From Nodosilinea sp. P-1105 (lineage in GTDB: Bacteria; Cyanobacteriota; Cyanobacteriia; Phormidesmidales; Phormidesmidaceae): DNA of 64,000 nt. The stretch covers positions 1-64,000 of the forward strand of contig NZ_SMDQ01000003.1 in the NCBI RefSeq assembly GCF_012911975.1, written 5' to 3'. Each line of letters begins with the position of its first letter. The first letter of the stretch is position 1. The notes beneath the pieces were generated by a model that was not told where the DNA came from, ran no database searches, and was given only the letters and a program-made list of their open reading frames with translations. This document shows, piece after piece, positions 25,252-34,207 of the stretch. Made by a program: the position numbers and the translations under genes.

Positions 25252-26604
25252 ATGAACCTAGTTGCGAATCTTAAAGCGATCGCCCTCACCGCAGCCACCC
25301 TAGGCATTTTGGGTGGCGCTGGTCCAGCCGTGGCCGCTGTGCCAGCACCAGCATCGGCTAATCGTCTGGCTAATCCTACCAACCCCATGCTGGCCCAACA
25401 GCAATTTGGCAGCACCCGAGTCGACGAAAGCGATCTGTTAGTCGTGGCTGTACCAGGGACAGCCTCGATTCCCTATCGCCTCTACATTGTTGAGCAAGTC
25501 GGGGCAGACCGTGACTGCTGGACCTTTGCTGACTCCGGCGATGGCCGCTCCCACGTCAATGCCCTGTGGAACACCTTTGACTTTTCAGGAGTCTGTCGCC
25601 TGCAGCGGGACTCCAACGGTTACGCTGTACGCTTAGCCGGGCAAGACGTCGGGTCGGGGGTTCGGTTTGAGGTGAATGAGCGGGGGGGGAACCTAGTGTT
25701 GCAGGTGTCCCCATCCATTGTCTCTCGTCAGCGATTCACCATCGGTCGCAGCAATGGCATTAGCCCCACTGGCTTCACTCGCCTGCAGTTAGATCCAGGC
25801 TGGTTCCTAAGTAAACGCACCTTCGAGGGGCAAGTGGTCAGCTCTCACCTGGTGTATTTTGAGAACGATGCCACCCTGGCCCAGCTGTTAGATGGTGAGG
25901 TAGCCACCGATCCTCCCACCCGCCCTCAACCCCAGCCCCAGCCCACGCTGGCTTTCCCGGATATTCGGGGTAACCGCTATGCCACTGAAATCAACCGGGC
26001 CTCAGAGCTAGGGGTAATTTCTGGCTTCCCTGAAGACAATACCTTTAGACCCACCAGCTCCCTCACCCGAGAACAGGCTGTGTCGGTGGTGATTGAAACC
26101 GCATCTAGAATTCTGCCCACCTCGCTAATTGCCGAACGGGACCAGCAGGTGTTCAGCCCCCCCTTCCCGGATGTGGCGGTCAACCGCTGGAGTGCGGTTA
26201 AAATTCGCCAGGCCCAGCAGTTGGGCATTGTCAGAGGGGATGCTGGCACAGGACTGTTCCGCCCCACAGACAACGTGTCCCGGGCGGAGTTGATGGCGAT
26301 GATGAACCGCCTGGCCTTGATTCGTGACAATGTGGATACCTTTGATCCCACTGACACTCCGGTGCCTGGATTTGAAGACCTGCCCACCACCCTACCCACT
26401 AACGTCAGCAACCCGCCTAACTTTACGGATATCAGCGGCCACTGGGGGGCAGCGACCATCCGGCAAATGGCAGGCTACTGTGGTGTGGCAACACCCTTGA
26501 ATGAAACGGGCACCAACTTTGCCCCCAATACCATGGCCCTGCGGGACTATACTGCAGCCACGGCGGCACGGATGGTGGATTGCCCAGCGCATCGACCCCA
26601 GTAG
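25252..26604 (+). CDS. DUF3747 and SLH-domain exported protein
   Basis: 450 residues from ATG 25252, which has AGGAAAGGGG upstream. A signal peptide (AIALTAATLGILGGAGPAVA) leads to a DUF3747 domain of about 160 residues (IPYRLYIVEQVG, TFDFSGVCRLQRDSNGYAVR, LDPGWFLSKRTFEGQ). After a Pro/Gln linker come three SLH repeats: FPDIRGNRYATEINRASELG, FPDVAVNRWSAVKIRQAQQL and the degenerate FTDISGHWGAATIRQMAG. SLH repeats attach proteins to secondary cell-wall polymer or link the outer membrane to peptidoglycan in cyanobacteria. The third repeat lacks the usual ending, so the protein may be a partial anchor. Confidence 0.88.
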   Translation: MNLVANLKAIALTAATLGILGGAGPAVAAVPAPASANRLANPTNPMLAQQQFGSTRVDESDLLVVAVPGTASIPYRLYIVEQVGADRDCWTFADSGDGRSHVNALWNTFDFSGVCRLQRDSNGYAVRLAGQDVGSGVRFEVNERGGNLVLQVSPSIVSRQRFTIGRSNGISPTGFTRLQLDPGWFLSKRTFEGQVVSSHLVYFENDATLAQLLDGEVATDPPTRPQPQPQPTLAFPDIRGNRYATEINRASELGVISGFPEDNTFRPTSSLTREQAVSVVIETASRILPTSLIAERDQQVFSPPFPDVAVNRWSAVKIRQAQQLGIVRGDAGTGLFRPTDNVSRAELMAMMNRLALIRDNVDTFDPTDTPVPGFEDLPTTLPTNVSNPPNFTDISGHWGAATIRQMAGYCGVATPLNETGTNFAPNTMALRDYTAATAARMVDCPAHRPQ

Positions 26605-26635
26605 GGTCACCTGACTGTCAAACAACTCCCTCGAC

Positions 26636-26678
26636 AACCCCAAGCCGATCACCAGGATTCAACGATCGGCTTGGGGTT
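26636..26678. terminator. Strong hairpin between convergent genes
   Basis: AACCCCAAGCCGATC and its perfect reverse complement GATCGGCTTGGGGTT form a 15-bp stem with a 13-base loop, midway between the stops of the SLH gene and the methyltransferase gene. No clear T-run follows on either side. A bidirectional terminator is likely. Confidence 0.75.
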
Positions 26679-26743
26679 AGTCGTACAGTCTGGCGTAAGT
26701 AGAAGGGCTATTTAACGACTGTGCCTGAGCCGTCCCTTGGCAG

Positions 26744-27604
26744 CTAACGCACCCCCTGCAACAGTCCATAACGAATTAAGCCATTCTGTAACCCCTGGCG
26801 CATCGGTACCAAGGCCAGGGCTCCCTGGATTGTACCTGGGCCAGCTTTAATCAGCCCCAGCAGCGCCTCCACAGTAAACACTGAGGCAATGACTTGATCC
26901 CAGAAGGGAGCCACCGCCGGGGACCAGTCGGCGGCGGTCACCTGTTGGAATCCACAGGTATGGGCGATCGCCTCATACTCGGGCAAGGCAATCACATAGG
27001 GTAGCCCATAGACTCGATAGATCCAGTCCAATTGCTGGTGTTCTGCGGTGGTCAGGGGTCCTCCCAGGGAGTCTGTAGGGCGGTGGCACCAGGTGGCCAT
27101 CAGCAGCTTGCCTCCGGGCTTGAGTACCCGGTAGCACTCTTGCAAAAAGGCCACTTTGTCAGGCATGTGCTCCCCGCTTTCCATCGACCAGACTAGGTCA
27201 AAGGTTTGGTCGGCAAAGGGGGTTTGCAGGGCATTGGCCACCTGGAACTGGGCGCAGGGGGACGTGTCACCAGCCAGGTTAGCCGCTACTGACCGTTCTG
27301 TAGCCCGCTGGGCCTGCTTTGGACTCAGGGTGATACCCGTGACCTGGGCGTTAAACCGCTGGGCCAATACCAGGGCGCTGCCACCGATGCCACAGCCACA
27401 GTCCAGAATCCTCTGGGCCTGGGTCACGTGGCCCCAGGCCAGGCATTGGTCAATCAAGTCAATCTGGGCTTGACGGCGATTTTTGCGCTGACCGCCGTCA
27501 GGGCCATAGTAGCCATGGTGCATGTGCTCTCCCCAAATTTGCTCCCACAGCCCAGAAGCGTCGTCATAAAAGGTGCGAATTTGGTCGTATAGGGGATTAG
27601 CCAT
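26744..27604 (-). CDS. Gamma-tocopherol methyltransferase-like SAM methyltransferase
   Basis: A class I SAM-dependent methyltransferase closely resembling, from memory, cyanobacterial gamma-tocopherol methyltransferase (the slr0089 type), which converts gamma- to alpha-tocopherol. Motifs: FYDDASGLWEQIWGEHMHHG, then YYGPDGG, motif I RILDCGCGIGGSALVL, WSMESGEHMPDKVAFL, VLKPGGKLLMATWCHRPTD and LPYVIALPEYEAIA. 286 residues lacking the N-terminal membrane-targeting extension of some homologues. The minus-strand gene is isolated. A role in vitamin E or a related quinone methylation is likely but substrate specificity is inferred. Confidence 0.85.
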   Translation of the reverse strand: MANPLYDQIRTFYDDASGLWEQIWGEHMHHGYYGPDGGQRKNRRQAQIDLIDQCLAWGHVTQAQRILDCGCGIGGSALVLAQRFNAQVTGITLSPKQAQRATERSVAANLAGDTSPCAQFQVANALQTPFADQTFDLVWSMESGEHMPDKVAFLQECYRVLKPGGKLLMATWCHRPTDSLGGPLTTAEHQQLDWIYRVYGLPYVIALPEYEAIAHTCGFQQVTAADWSPAVAPFWDQVIASVFTVEALLGLIKAGPGTIQGALALVPMRQGLQNGLIRYGLLQGVR

Positions 27605-27762
27605 GGTTGATTACGTCAAACAGTAGGTGATTAAAGTTAGCGCCGGTTCTTCCCGGTTTTTGGGAAAATTCTTTTGGCATAGTAGTCGAGAGGGTCAACT
27701 CATGGAAATATAGGGTTGCTCTGCGCGATCGCACAGTTTAGCCATGCTGACTCATACATCCT

Positions 27763-29103
27763 ATGCAAATGACGGTTTCTCGCACCATATGCTCTGGCTT
27801 TTTGGTCCTAATTGGGGTGGGAACCGTGCTATTGCTCTTGCCAGTGGCCACCGCCAGCGGTAACTGGAACAGCCCCCTGGTGGCCCTGTTTACCGCCACC
27901 TCAGCGGTCTGTGTGACCGGGTTGATCGTAGTCGATACCGGTAGCTATTTTTCACCCGTGGGCCAGGGCATCATTCTGGCCCTGATTCAGGTGGGGGGGC
28001 TGGGCTACATGACGGCGAACACCTTTCTGGTGCTGCTGCTGGGGCGGCGACTGGGGCTACGAGAACGCATCGCCATTCAGCAGTCTATGGATAATTCTGG
28101 GCTGTCCGGGGGGCGATCGCTGATTCTGTCGATTATTGCAATGACCCTGGTGTTTGAGCTGACTGGCATTTTTTGTTTTTACCCAGTCTTCCATCAGGAC
28201 TATGGTCCAGGGCTGGGCCTCTGGCTTTCGATCTTTCACAGCATTAGCGCTTTTAACAATGCTGGGTTTAGCCTGTTCGCAGACAGCATGGTGCGGTACG
28301 CCCTTAACCCTTGGGTGAATGGAGTGGTCACCGCCCTGGTGATTATTGGTGGCATCGGTTACCAGGTGATTATGGAGTTGGTGATGTGGCTACGCGATCG
28401 CACCGAAGGCCGCCGCACCCGCACCATGTTTTCCCTCAACTTCAAAATTGTCACTAGCACCACGGCAATTTTGCTCGTCCTGGGCACAGGCGCTTTTTTT
28501 CTCACCGAATTTAATAACCCCGATACCCTAGGCCCCTTTGCCCCCCAAACTAAGTTGTTGATGGCCTGGTTTCAATCCGTGATTGCCCGCACCGCTGGCT
28601 TCAACTCCATCGATATTGGGGGCATGGGCAATGCTTCGTTATTTATTATGATTGCCCTGATGTTCATTGGGGCCAGTCCTGGCAGCACCGGCGGTGGCAT
28701 TAAAACCACAACCCTACGTATTTTGTTGGCCTGTACCCGCATGGTCCTCCAAGGTCAAGAGGCCGTCATTACCTACCGACGGCAAATTTCCACCAGCCGG
28801 GTTCTAAAAGCGATCGCCGTGGTTGTCGGATCTGGCCTGGTGGTCGTCACCACTACCTCCCTCCTAGCCATTTCTAATCCCACCCTCAGTTTCATTCGCA
28901 TTTTGTTCGAGTCAGTATCCGCCTTTGCCACGGTGGGCCTTTCCACGGGCATTACAGCCGAGCTGTCTGACTTCGGCAAATACGTCATCATCGCCACCAT
29001 GTACCTGGGACGGGTGGGCGTCCTACTCTTTATGGCCGCCCTGGTGGGCGATCCCAAACCGACCGCCGTCCAATATCCCGAAGAAGAACTGCTAATCGGC
29101 TAG
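27763..29103 (+). CDS. ktrB: Potassium uptake protein, TrkH/KtrB family
   Basis: An integral membrane K+ (Na+-dependent) transporter of 446 residues. All four selectivity-filter loops with their central glycine are visible: TAVCVTGLIVVDTG, AFNNAGFSLFAD, ARTAGFNSIDIG and FATVGLSTGITAE. The gating-loop region lies before GASPGSTGGGIKTTTLR. About ten membrane spans are apparent. No ktrA or trkA gene adjoins it, so its regulatory subunit must be elsewhere. Its stop overlaps that of the next, convergent gene by 4 bp. Confidence 0.92.
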   Translation: MQMTVSRTICSGFLVLIGVGTVLLLLPVATASGNWNSPLVALFTATSAVCVTGLIVVDTGSYFSPVGQGIILALIQVGGLGYMTANTFLVLLLGRRLGLRERIAIQQSMDNSGLSGGRSLILSIIAMTLVFELTGIFCFYPVFHQDYGPGLGLWLSIFHSISAFNNAGFSLFADSMVRYALNPWVNGVVTALVIIGGIGYQVIMELVMWLRDRTEGRRTRTMFSLNFKIVTSTTAILLVLGTGAFFLTEFNNPDTLGPFAPQTKLLMAWFQSVIARTAGFNSIDIGGMGNASLFIMIALMFIGASPGSTGGGIKTTTLRILLACTRMVLQGQEAVITYRRQISTSRVLKAIAVVVGSGLVVVTTTSLLAISNPTLSFIRILFESVSAFATVGLSTGITAELSDFGKYVIIATMYLGRVGVLLFMAALVGDPKPTAVQYPEEELLIG

Positions 29104-29720
29104 CCAGCCGTTAACGCCACAGACGGGCGCAGTGGTTCCATTAAAATTCCCAGAATCTGATCAATCTGGTTGATGTAATACTCTACCCGGTCAACCCGCA
29201 CCACCGTCCCACCCAGAGTCAAGAACTTCCAGTTTGTGCCAGTCGTCACAGCCCCATAGATCAATGGCTTAAGATTTCCCTGTCGCTGGTTAAACACCTG
29301 AGCCGCCACCATGGCCGCAATACACTGCCCCAGTCCGCCGATAATGTCTTCTCGCTTCGCTTCCACAATCATCACCACAGGCGCTGTGATCAACAGCTGT
29401 TCTTGGGAGGCACTAATGATGTAGTCACAAAATCCTTGTAATCCTTGGGATGGGTCCACCACAAACTCGCTACCAGAAAAAAGCGAAATTTGGCCATTGA
29501 GCTGCCGCCGGACCTCAGCCAAAATCGGAGCAATCAAAAACTCAGATCTGGCTTTTTCCGTAGCAATAGCTGTCGCCAAAGGAATGTAATCAACCAGCAT
29601 CGTTGACAAAATAGCCGAGGGAGGAACTGCCTCCACCGATTTAAATAAGTCCTGAGTTTCATCTAGGGTTAGCCCAAAAGCATCTTTGACATGGGCTAAG
29701 GTGAATTCGCTATAAGCCAT
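29100..29720 (-). CDS. Conserved hypothetical protein with PD-(D/E)XK-like motif
   Basis: 206 residues, soluble. A D-x(n)-ExK pattern is visible: FCDYIISASQEQ followed by PVVMIVEAKREDI and the helix GLGQCIAAMVAAQVFN, preceded by an N-terminal helical region with SEFLIAPILAEVR. This resembles the core of PD-(D/E)XK nuclease-fold proteins that are frequent as orphan genes in cyanobacteria. Enzymatic activity cannot be judged. It overlaps ktrB by 4 bp, tail to tail. Confidence 0.72.
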   Translation of the reverse strand: MAYSEFTLAHVKDAFGLTLDETQDLFKSVEAVPPSAILSTMLVDYIPLATAIATEKARSEFLIAPILAEVRRQLNGQISLFSGSEFVVDPSQGLQGFCDYIISASQEQLLITAPVVMIVEAKREDIIGGLGQCIAAMVAAQVFNQRQGNLKPLIYGAVTTGTNWKFLTLGGTVVRVDRVEYYINQIDQILGILMEPLRPSVALTAG

Positions 29721-29766
29721 AAGGGGTCATACCAGTCCAATATCCTAATATGCTTTGGTAGTCTAG

Positions 29767-29973
29767 CTACTCCAGTCCCCGTAAAACAAAAGGAGAGCCC
29801 TGGCTCTCCTTAGGGAAGGGGTTATGCTGATTGGTGTCCGGGGTAGACCTGAGCCGACGGCGCAGGGTCTGCTGCCGCTTTGACAGTTGGCGTTGCCGGG
29901 CTGTACCCCCCCGTCCCTTGTGGTTACGGCCACTGCGTCGGGGCGACTCCCATCGTTTTAGGTGCTGGGCCAT
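29767..29973 (-). CDS. Possible small basic protein
   Basis: A 68-residue frame from ATG 29973 that is very rich in Arg, Gln and Lys (SGRNHKGRGGTARQRQLSKR). There is no good ribosome-binding site, and a terminator-like hairpin (29784-29811) overlaps its last residues. It may be a genuine small RNA-binding-type protein or a chance frame. I do not recognise it. Confidence 0.3.
   Translation of the reverse strand: MAQHLKRWESPRRSGRNHKGRGGTARQRQLSKRQQTLRRRLRSTPDTNQHNPFPKESQGSPFVLRGLE
29784..29811 (-). terminator. Minus-strand hairpin terminator
   Basis: On the minus strand, AGGAGAGCC and GGCTCTCCT form a 9-bp stem followed by TTTTGTTTT. It would end transcripts arriving from the right, such as that of the possible small ORF at 29767-29973. 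Confidence 0.65.
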
Positions 29974-30090
29974 GGTTCAAACCAGGTAAAGAACATTGAA
30001 CCAGAGGCATGGATTGAACAAGCGCCCTAGCTACTTCTCCATCTTAGCGATTACTTCTTAACCAGATGCCCTATGCTTCCAGGCTTACCA

Positions 30091-30122
30091 CAAAAAAGCC
30101 CTCCACAGCATTGTAGAGGGCT
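30091..30122 (-). terminator. Terminator of the ribosomal protein operon
   Basis: On the minus strand, AGCCCTC and GAGGGCT pair around a 12-base loop and are followed by TTTTTTG. It is the first terminator behind rplL, but lies 230 bp from the rplL stop because the 157-bp MITE copy sits between them. Confidence 0.8.
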
Positions 30123-30146
30123 GATGATTCAAACCTAGGCCATTCG

Positions 30147-30303
30147 CTCATTGACTGACAAAACTTATGCACAGATCCTTCGGAAGCCCCTCACCCTAGC
30201 CCTCTCTCCCGAGGGGAGAGGGAACAAGAGAGTGGATCGGCTCCCCTCGCCCTCTGGGAGAGGGGTTGGGGGTGAGGGCCAACAACTTTTGTCAGTCAAC
30301 CAG
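30147..30303. mobile_element. MITE-like element, copy 2, with 9-bp target duplication
   Basis: 157 bp, nearly identical to the copy at 4616-4770 (the main difference is a 2-bp indel with adjacent changes near the CTCTCCCG hairpin). Both 20-bp ends are identical to those of copy 1. It is flanked by the perfect 9-bp repeat GGCCATTCG (30138-30146 and 30304-30312). It lies in the 3' untranslated region of rplL, upstream of the operon terminator. Confidence 0.92.
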
Positions 30304-30352
30304 GGCCATTCGTAACTAAGAGAAACTAATGACCTAAGAAAAAGCGTTGGAA

Positions 30353-30760
30353 TTACTTAACAGACACCTTGCCGCCAGCTTCTTCCAGCTGCTTCTTGGT
30401 ATCTTCAGCATCATCCTTAGACACGCCTTCCTTGATCGCCTTAGGCGCTGCTTCCACAATTTCCTTGGCTTCTTTCAAACCAAGACCGGTGAGGCTACGC
30501 ACAACCTTCAGCACGGCGATCTTCTTATCGGCGGGCACTTCTTCCAGCACCACGTCGAACTCAGTCTTCTCTTCTTCGGGCTCAGCCGCCGCCGCAGCGC
30601 CACCAGCCATCATGCCAGGGGCCATCATCATCATGCCACCACCCGCAGAAGCAGAGGCATCAACCCCAAAGGCTTCCTCAATTTGCTTAACCAGCTCAGA
30701 GGCTTCTAACAAAGACAACGACTTAAGCTGTTCGAGAATTTCATCAGTTTTAGCAGACAT
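30353..30760 (-). CDS. rplL: 50S ribosomal protein L7/L12
   Basis: The multi-copy stalk protein that recruits translation GTPases. The N-terminal dimerisation domain ([20 protein letters not shown]), the Ala/Gly/Met-rich hinge and the C-terminal domain ([20 protein letters not shown]) are complete in 135 residues. AGGAG precedes the ATG. It is the last gene of the minus-strand block starting at secE. Confidence 0.98.
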   Translation of the reverse strand: MSAKTDEILEQLKSLSLLEASELVKQIEEAFGVDASASAGGGMMMMAPGMMAGGAAAAAEPEEEKTEFDVVLEEVPADKKIAVLKVVRSLTGLGLKEAKEIVEAAPKAIKEGVSKDDAEDTKKQLEEAGGKVSVK

Positions 30761-30927
30761 AGCTTGCTATTAACTCCTGGATTAAGACGACAAAACACAA
30801 ACACATCGAAACAATTTAACGGTCCTAAGCGTATTCCATGCCAAAACATATCCGCCGCATCGATGCTGAACTCAGCCAAACAGGCAAGTTTAGCCAACGG
30901 TTTGGCTGAAAAATTGGTTGGAACACG

Positions 30928-31494
30928 CTAAGCTGCATCCTGATCCTGTTGGGATACAGCTTGTAGAGCACGAGCCAGAGAAGCCGGAACTTCCTTGACC
31001 CCCACCGCCAACTGGGTAGGCACAGCTTTAACGCCCACTGCCAGACGAGTTGGCATCGCGTTAATGGCACCAGCCAAACGAGCCATAAGCTCTTCTTTAG
31101 TGGGTAGCTCAGTAATGGCCTTGATCTGCTCTTCGCTCAGGGCCTGACCTTCCATCACCCCGCCCCGCAGGACGGTTTTCTTGGTGTCTTTTTGGAAGGC
31201 TTGGTACTCTTTAATCGCCCCCCCCAAATCATCTTTAATCAGCAGAAACGCTGATGAATCTCTGAGGAACTCGGTCATCGGTTGCCAGTTTTCATCGCCA
31301 TCTACGGCAATGCGCACCAGCGTATTTTTGGCAATCTTACAGACAGCCCCTTTTGGCCGCAGCCGATTACGCAAATCCGTAATTTCGGCAACACTAAGAC
31401 CCTTATAGTCAATGACCAAAGCCAACTGCACATCACTCAGGAGTTCCTGAATTTCTGTTACCAGTTCCTTTTTATTGGCTAGGGTTCTCCCCAT
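30928..31494 (-). CDS. rplJ: 50S ribosomal protein L10
   Basis: Base of the ribosomal stalk, binding 23S rRNA and L7/L12 dimers. The N-terminus MGRTLANKKELVTEIQELL and the segment DYKGLSVAEITDLRNRLR are typical. 188 residues; an AAAGGAGGTGAG Shine-Dalgarno sequence stands 7 bp before the ATG. Translation is probably controlled by L10 or the L10-L12 complex through the leader upstream. Confidence 0.97.
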   Translation of the reverse strand: MGRTLANKKELVTEIQELLSDVQLALVIDYKGLSVAEITDLRNRLRPKGAVCKIAKNTLVRIAVDGDENWQPMTEFLRDSSAFLLIKDDLGGAIKEYQAFQKDTKKTVLRGGVMEGQALSEEQIKAITELPTKEELMARLAGAINAMPTRLAVGVKAVPTQLAVGVKEVPASLARALQAVSQQDQDAA

Positions 31495-31798
31495 ATCAAT
31501 CTCACCTCCTTTTTAGCGGGGATAGGGAACAAACTTTGATATCTATCAACGCTGCAACTTAGACCTCAGGCTTCCATGACAAAACCCCGACGCCATGGCC
31601 GGGGTAGACTCACTACACTGTGCCGTTTTATCAACCAAAGCACTTGTAGACTCTGTCAACCTCGGCTGGATTTACACCACCATAAGCGGATACCGGCTGT
31701 CTATGGTCTGACCTATAACGTTGTTGAAGTTAAGCGATAGACAAATCTCCTGATCGAAAGCCCCATGGGGCTAGCCACAACCTGTTAAACAGCGACAG
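31495..31798 (-). promoter_or_regulatory. rplA-rplJ intergenic leader (L10-leader type) with attenuator hairpin
   Basis: 304 bp between rplA and rplJ without a gene. On the minus strand, ACCCCGGCCATGGCG.CGGGGT (31584-31605) forms a hairpin followed by TTTTG, about 90 nt before rplJ. This fits the attenuator of an L10 leader; I infer it from position and shape and have not matched the L10-binding kink-turn. Confidence 0.55.
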
Positions 31799-32518
31799 TT
31801 AGGCCGCCACAGCATCCAGCTTAAGATCCCGTAGAGCGCTAACATCCACAGGAATGCCAGGACCCATGGTGGATGACACTGTCACAGAACGCCAGTAACG
31901 ACCCTTGGCCCCCGAGGGACGATTGCGATCGATACAGTCTTGTAGCGCCTTGAGGTTGACCAGCAAGTCTTCAATAGAAAAATCAACCTTGCCAAACATA
32001 ACATGAACAATACCCGTTTTGTCAGCCCGGAATTCTAATTTACCGGCCTTAAACTCTTCAATCGCCTGGGGCAAGTCAAAGGTAACCGTTCCCCCCTTAG
32101 GGGAAGGCATCAAACCTCGGGGGCCCAGCTGACGACCCAGCTTAGCCACTTGGGGCATCATGTCGGGGGTAGCAATCAAGACATCAAAGTCCATCATGCC
32201 CTTTTGAATTTCGGCAATCAACTCTTCCGAGCCCACTAGATCGGCCCCGGCGGCGTTTGCCTCAGCCACCTTCTCGCCCTTAGCAATAACAGCGACACGA
32301 ACGGTTTGACCCGTACCCTTCGGTAAAATGACTGTCGTCCGCAACTGCTGGTCGGTGTACTTGGGATCAATCCCTAAGCGAATGTGGGCTTCTGCTGACT
32401 CTGTAAACTTGGCCGTTGCGGTGTCTTTCAACAACTGCAGCGCTTCAAGGGGCTCATAAAGCCGGTCTTCTACCTTAGCTTGGGCATCCCTTAGGCGCTT
32501 TGATATGGTCTTGGTCAT
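31799..32518 (-). CDS. rplA: 50S ribosomal protein L1
   Basis: Binds 23S rRNA at the L1 stalk and can repress its own operon. Motifs [37 protein letters not shown] and [14 protein letters not shown] are diagnostic. 239 residues, full length, with AAGGAGATACC directly before the ATG. Confidence 0.98.
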   Translation of the reverse strand: MTKTISKRLRDAQAKVEDRLYEPLEALQLLKDTATAKFTESAEAHIRLGIDPKYTDQQLRTTVILPKGTGQTVRVAVIAKGEKVAEANAAGADLVGSEELIAEIQKGMMDFDVLIATPDMMPQVAKLGRQLGPRGLMPSPKGGTVTFDLPQAIEEFKAGKLEFRADKTGIVHVMFGKVDFSIEDLLVNLKALQDCIDRNRPSGAKGRYWRSVTVSSTMGPGIPVDVSALRDLKLDAVAA

Positions 32519-32605
32519 GGTATCTCCTTGGGGTGCTAACGAAGCTAACGCCTCTTCCCCGTAAATGAACAGTAGTTAATATTAGCTTAGCTGTGGAATA
32601 GTGGG

Positions 32606-33031
32606 TTAGTTAGCAACGCTAACACCCATGTTACGAGCCGTCCCCTCGACAATGTTCATGGCAGCTTCAATGTCATTAGCGTTGAGGTCAGGCATCTTGG
32701 TCTCAGCAATTTCTTTGAGCTGAGCCCGGGTAATGGTGCCTACTTTTTTGGTCCGGGGCTCCCCAGAACCTTTTTCAATGCCAGCGGCTTTTTTAATTAG
32801 GACGGAGGCGGGGGGGGTCTTAAGGATGAAGGTAAAGCTACGATCCTCAAATACCGAGATTTCCACAGGCACCACAAGGCCCACTTTATCTTGGGTGCGA
32901 GCGTTGTATTCCTTGCAGAACGCCATGATATTCACCCCGTGCTGACCCAACGCTGGGCCAATGGGGGGAGCCGGATTCGCCTTACCAGCAGGGATTGCCA
33001 GCTTAATTAACGCAACAACTTTCTTGGCCAT
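32606..33031 (-). CDS. rplK: 50S ribosomal protein L11
   Basis: Component of the GTPase-associated centre. The N-terminal segment [20 protein letters not shown] and the C-terminal RNA-binding part ([20 protein letters not shown]) are complete in 141 residues. The gene starts 3 bp after the nusG stop. Confidence 0.98.
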   Translation of the reverse strand: MAKKVVALIKLAIPAGKANPAPPIGPALGQHGVNIMAFCKEYNARTQDKVGLVVPVEISVFEDRSFTFILKTPPASVLIKKAAGIEKGSGEPRTKKVGTITRAQLKEIAETKMPDLNANDIEAAMNIVEGTARNMGVSVAN

Positions 33032-33034
33032 TGA

Positions 33035-33739
33035 TTAACTCTCTTTTTCCACTTGATTAAATTCCAGCTCAACTGGAGTGTCACGCCCAAAGATGGATAG
33101 TAGCGCTTTAAGCTTGCTACGCTCGGGGCTGACCTCCACCACCTCCCCTTCAAAGTCCTTAAAGGGACCAGAGAGAACCGTGATTTTATCCCCAGGAGCC
33201 ATATCCACTTTGACCACGGGTTGCTGCTCTTCTGCTCGCTTGAAGATGCGCTTAACCTCTCCTGGGCTAAGGGGCATGGGTTTAACGTGCCCCCGGCCGC
33301 GTCCATAGGCTCGACGCTGCTCAGCTCCCACAAAATTGATCACATGGGGCGTGTTCTTGACCACAGACCAGGCTTCATCATCCATGTACATGCGCACCAA
33401 AACATAGCCAGGGAAGACCTTCTCATCGATGTTTTGGCGAGAGCCATCTTTCCGCAACTTAACCGCCGGGGTTTGGGGAATTTCTACCTGAAAGATGCGA
33501 TTAACCACATCAAGGGTACCAATCCGCTGTTCTAGGTTAAGCTTGACGCGCTTTTCACACCCCGATGCTACCTGAACTGCATACCAACGAGCTTTGCGCT
33601 GATAGTATTTGGAGGATTGCTCATCAGAACTGGCCGCTTCAGCCTCCGACAAGTCATCATCGAGATTGTCCTCTAGATTTTTGGTTTCATCTAGAGCATC
33701 AATATCGTCATAGTTGAAGTCGTCTGAAGTCAAAGCCAT
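33035..33739 (-). CDS. nusG: Transcription termination/antitermination protein NusG
   Basis: Couples RNA polymerase to Rho or the ribosome. The NGN domain starts at ARWYAVQVASGCEKRVKLNL, and the KOW motif is in DKITVLSGPFKDFEGEV. 234 residues; the first ~50 form an acidic extension (DDFNYDDIDALDETKNLEDN) not found in E. coli NusG but common in cyanobacteria. Its start overlaps the secE stop by one base. Confidence 0.97.
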   Translation of the reverse strand: MALTSDDFNYDDIDALDETKNLEDNLDDDLSEAEAASSDEQSSKYYQRKARWYAVQVASGCEKRVKLNLEQRIGTLDVVNRIFQVEIPQTPAVKLRKDGSRQNIDEKVFPGYVLVRMYMDDEAWSVVKNTPHVINFVGAEQRRAYGRGRGHVKPMPLSPGEVKRIFKRAEEQQPVVKVDMAPGDKITVLSGPFKDFEGEVVEVSPERSKLKALLSIFGRDTPVELEFNQVEKES

Positions 33740-33993
33740 TAAAATACCTGTCTTGAAACCCAGCCAAACAGTTGGTCTACCAAATAAATCAAAGTAGCCG
33801 AAAGACTGACCATTAAGATCACCGCCGCAGACTCGCTGATCAGTTGCTGACGACTAGGCCACACAACTTTACCAAGCTCTTCCTTAGTGCCCTTCAAAAA
33901 AGCACCTAGCTTAAATCCGCCATCGTTGGCGCTAGCAGCGACCTCTTTTTTGCTTTTACTTTTGGACTCTGTTGCGGCTTCTTTTTTAACCAC
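33739..33993 (-). CDS. secE: Preprotein translocase subunit SecE
   Basis: Clamps SecY in the Sec translocon. 84 residues with a Lys/Ser-rich N-terminus, the conserved amphipathic segment KEELGKVVWPSRQQLISES and one membrane helix (AAVILMVSLSATLIYLVDQL). It starts with GTG at 33993, and is the first gene of the secE-nusG-ribosomal block. Confidence 0.95.
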   Translation of the reverse strand: MVKKEAATESKSKSKKEVAASANDGGFKLGAFLKGTKEELGKVVWPSRQQLISESAAVILMVSLSATLIYLVDQLFGWVSRQVF

Positions 33994-34128
33994 TGGATTG
34001 GCTCCTGCTGGTTGTCAGTCCTAACTAAACCGAGTTGCTTGTTCACATTGCTCTTTTCACCATCGGTCGGACACTGCCATCAAAAAGCTTGAGAGCGACC
34101 AACAGATGGAAGAGTTTAAAACAGAGAC

Positions 34129-34189
34129 AATGCCCGCAGCCCATACATTCCCTGAACCCGGTTCAGGATTTATAAAAGCTCCGGGCATT
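34129..34189 (-). promoter_or_regulatory. Two-tier hairpin between tRNA-Trp and secE
   Basis: An outer stem AATGCCCG/CGGGCATT (34129-34136 with 34182-34189) encloses a perfect inner hairpin CCTGAACC-C-GGTTCAGG (34151-34167). It lies just downstream of tRNA-Trp and about 135 bp before secE on the same strand, so it could separate tRNA and mRNA processing, terminate tRNA transcription, or form part of the secE leader. No T-run is evident. Confidence 0.6.
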
Positions 34190-34207
34190 AACGCTGTTGT
34201 CACTCAG

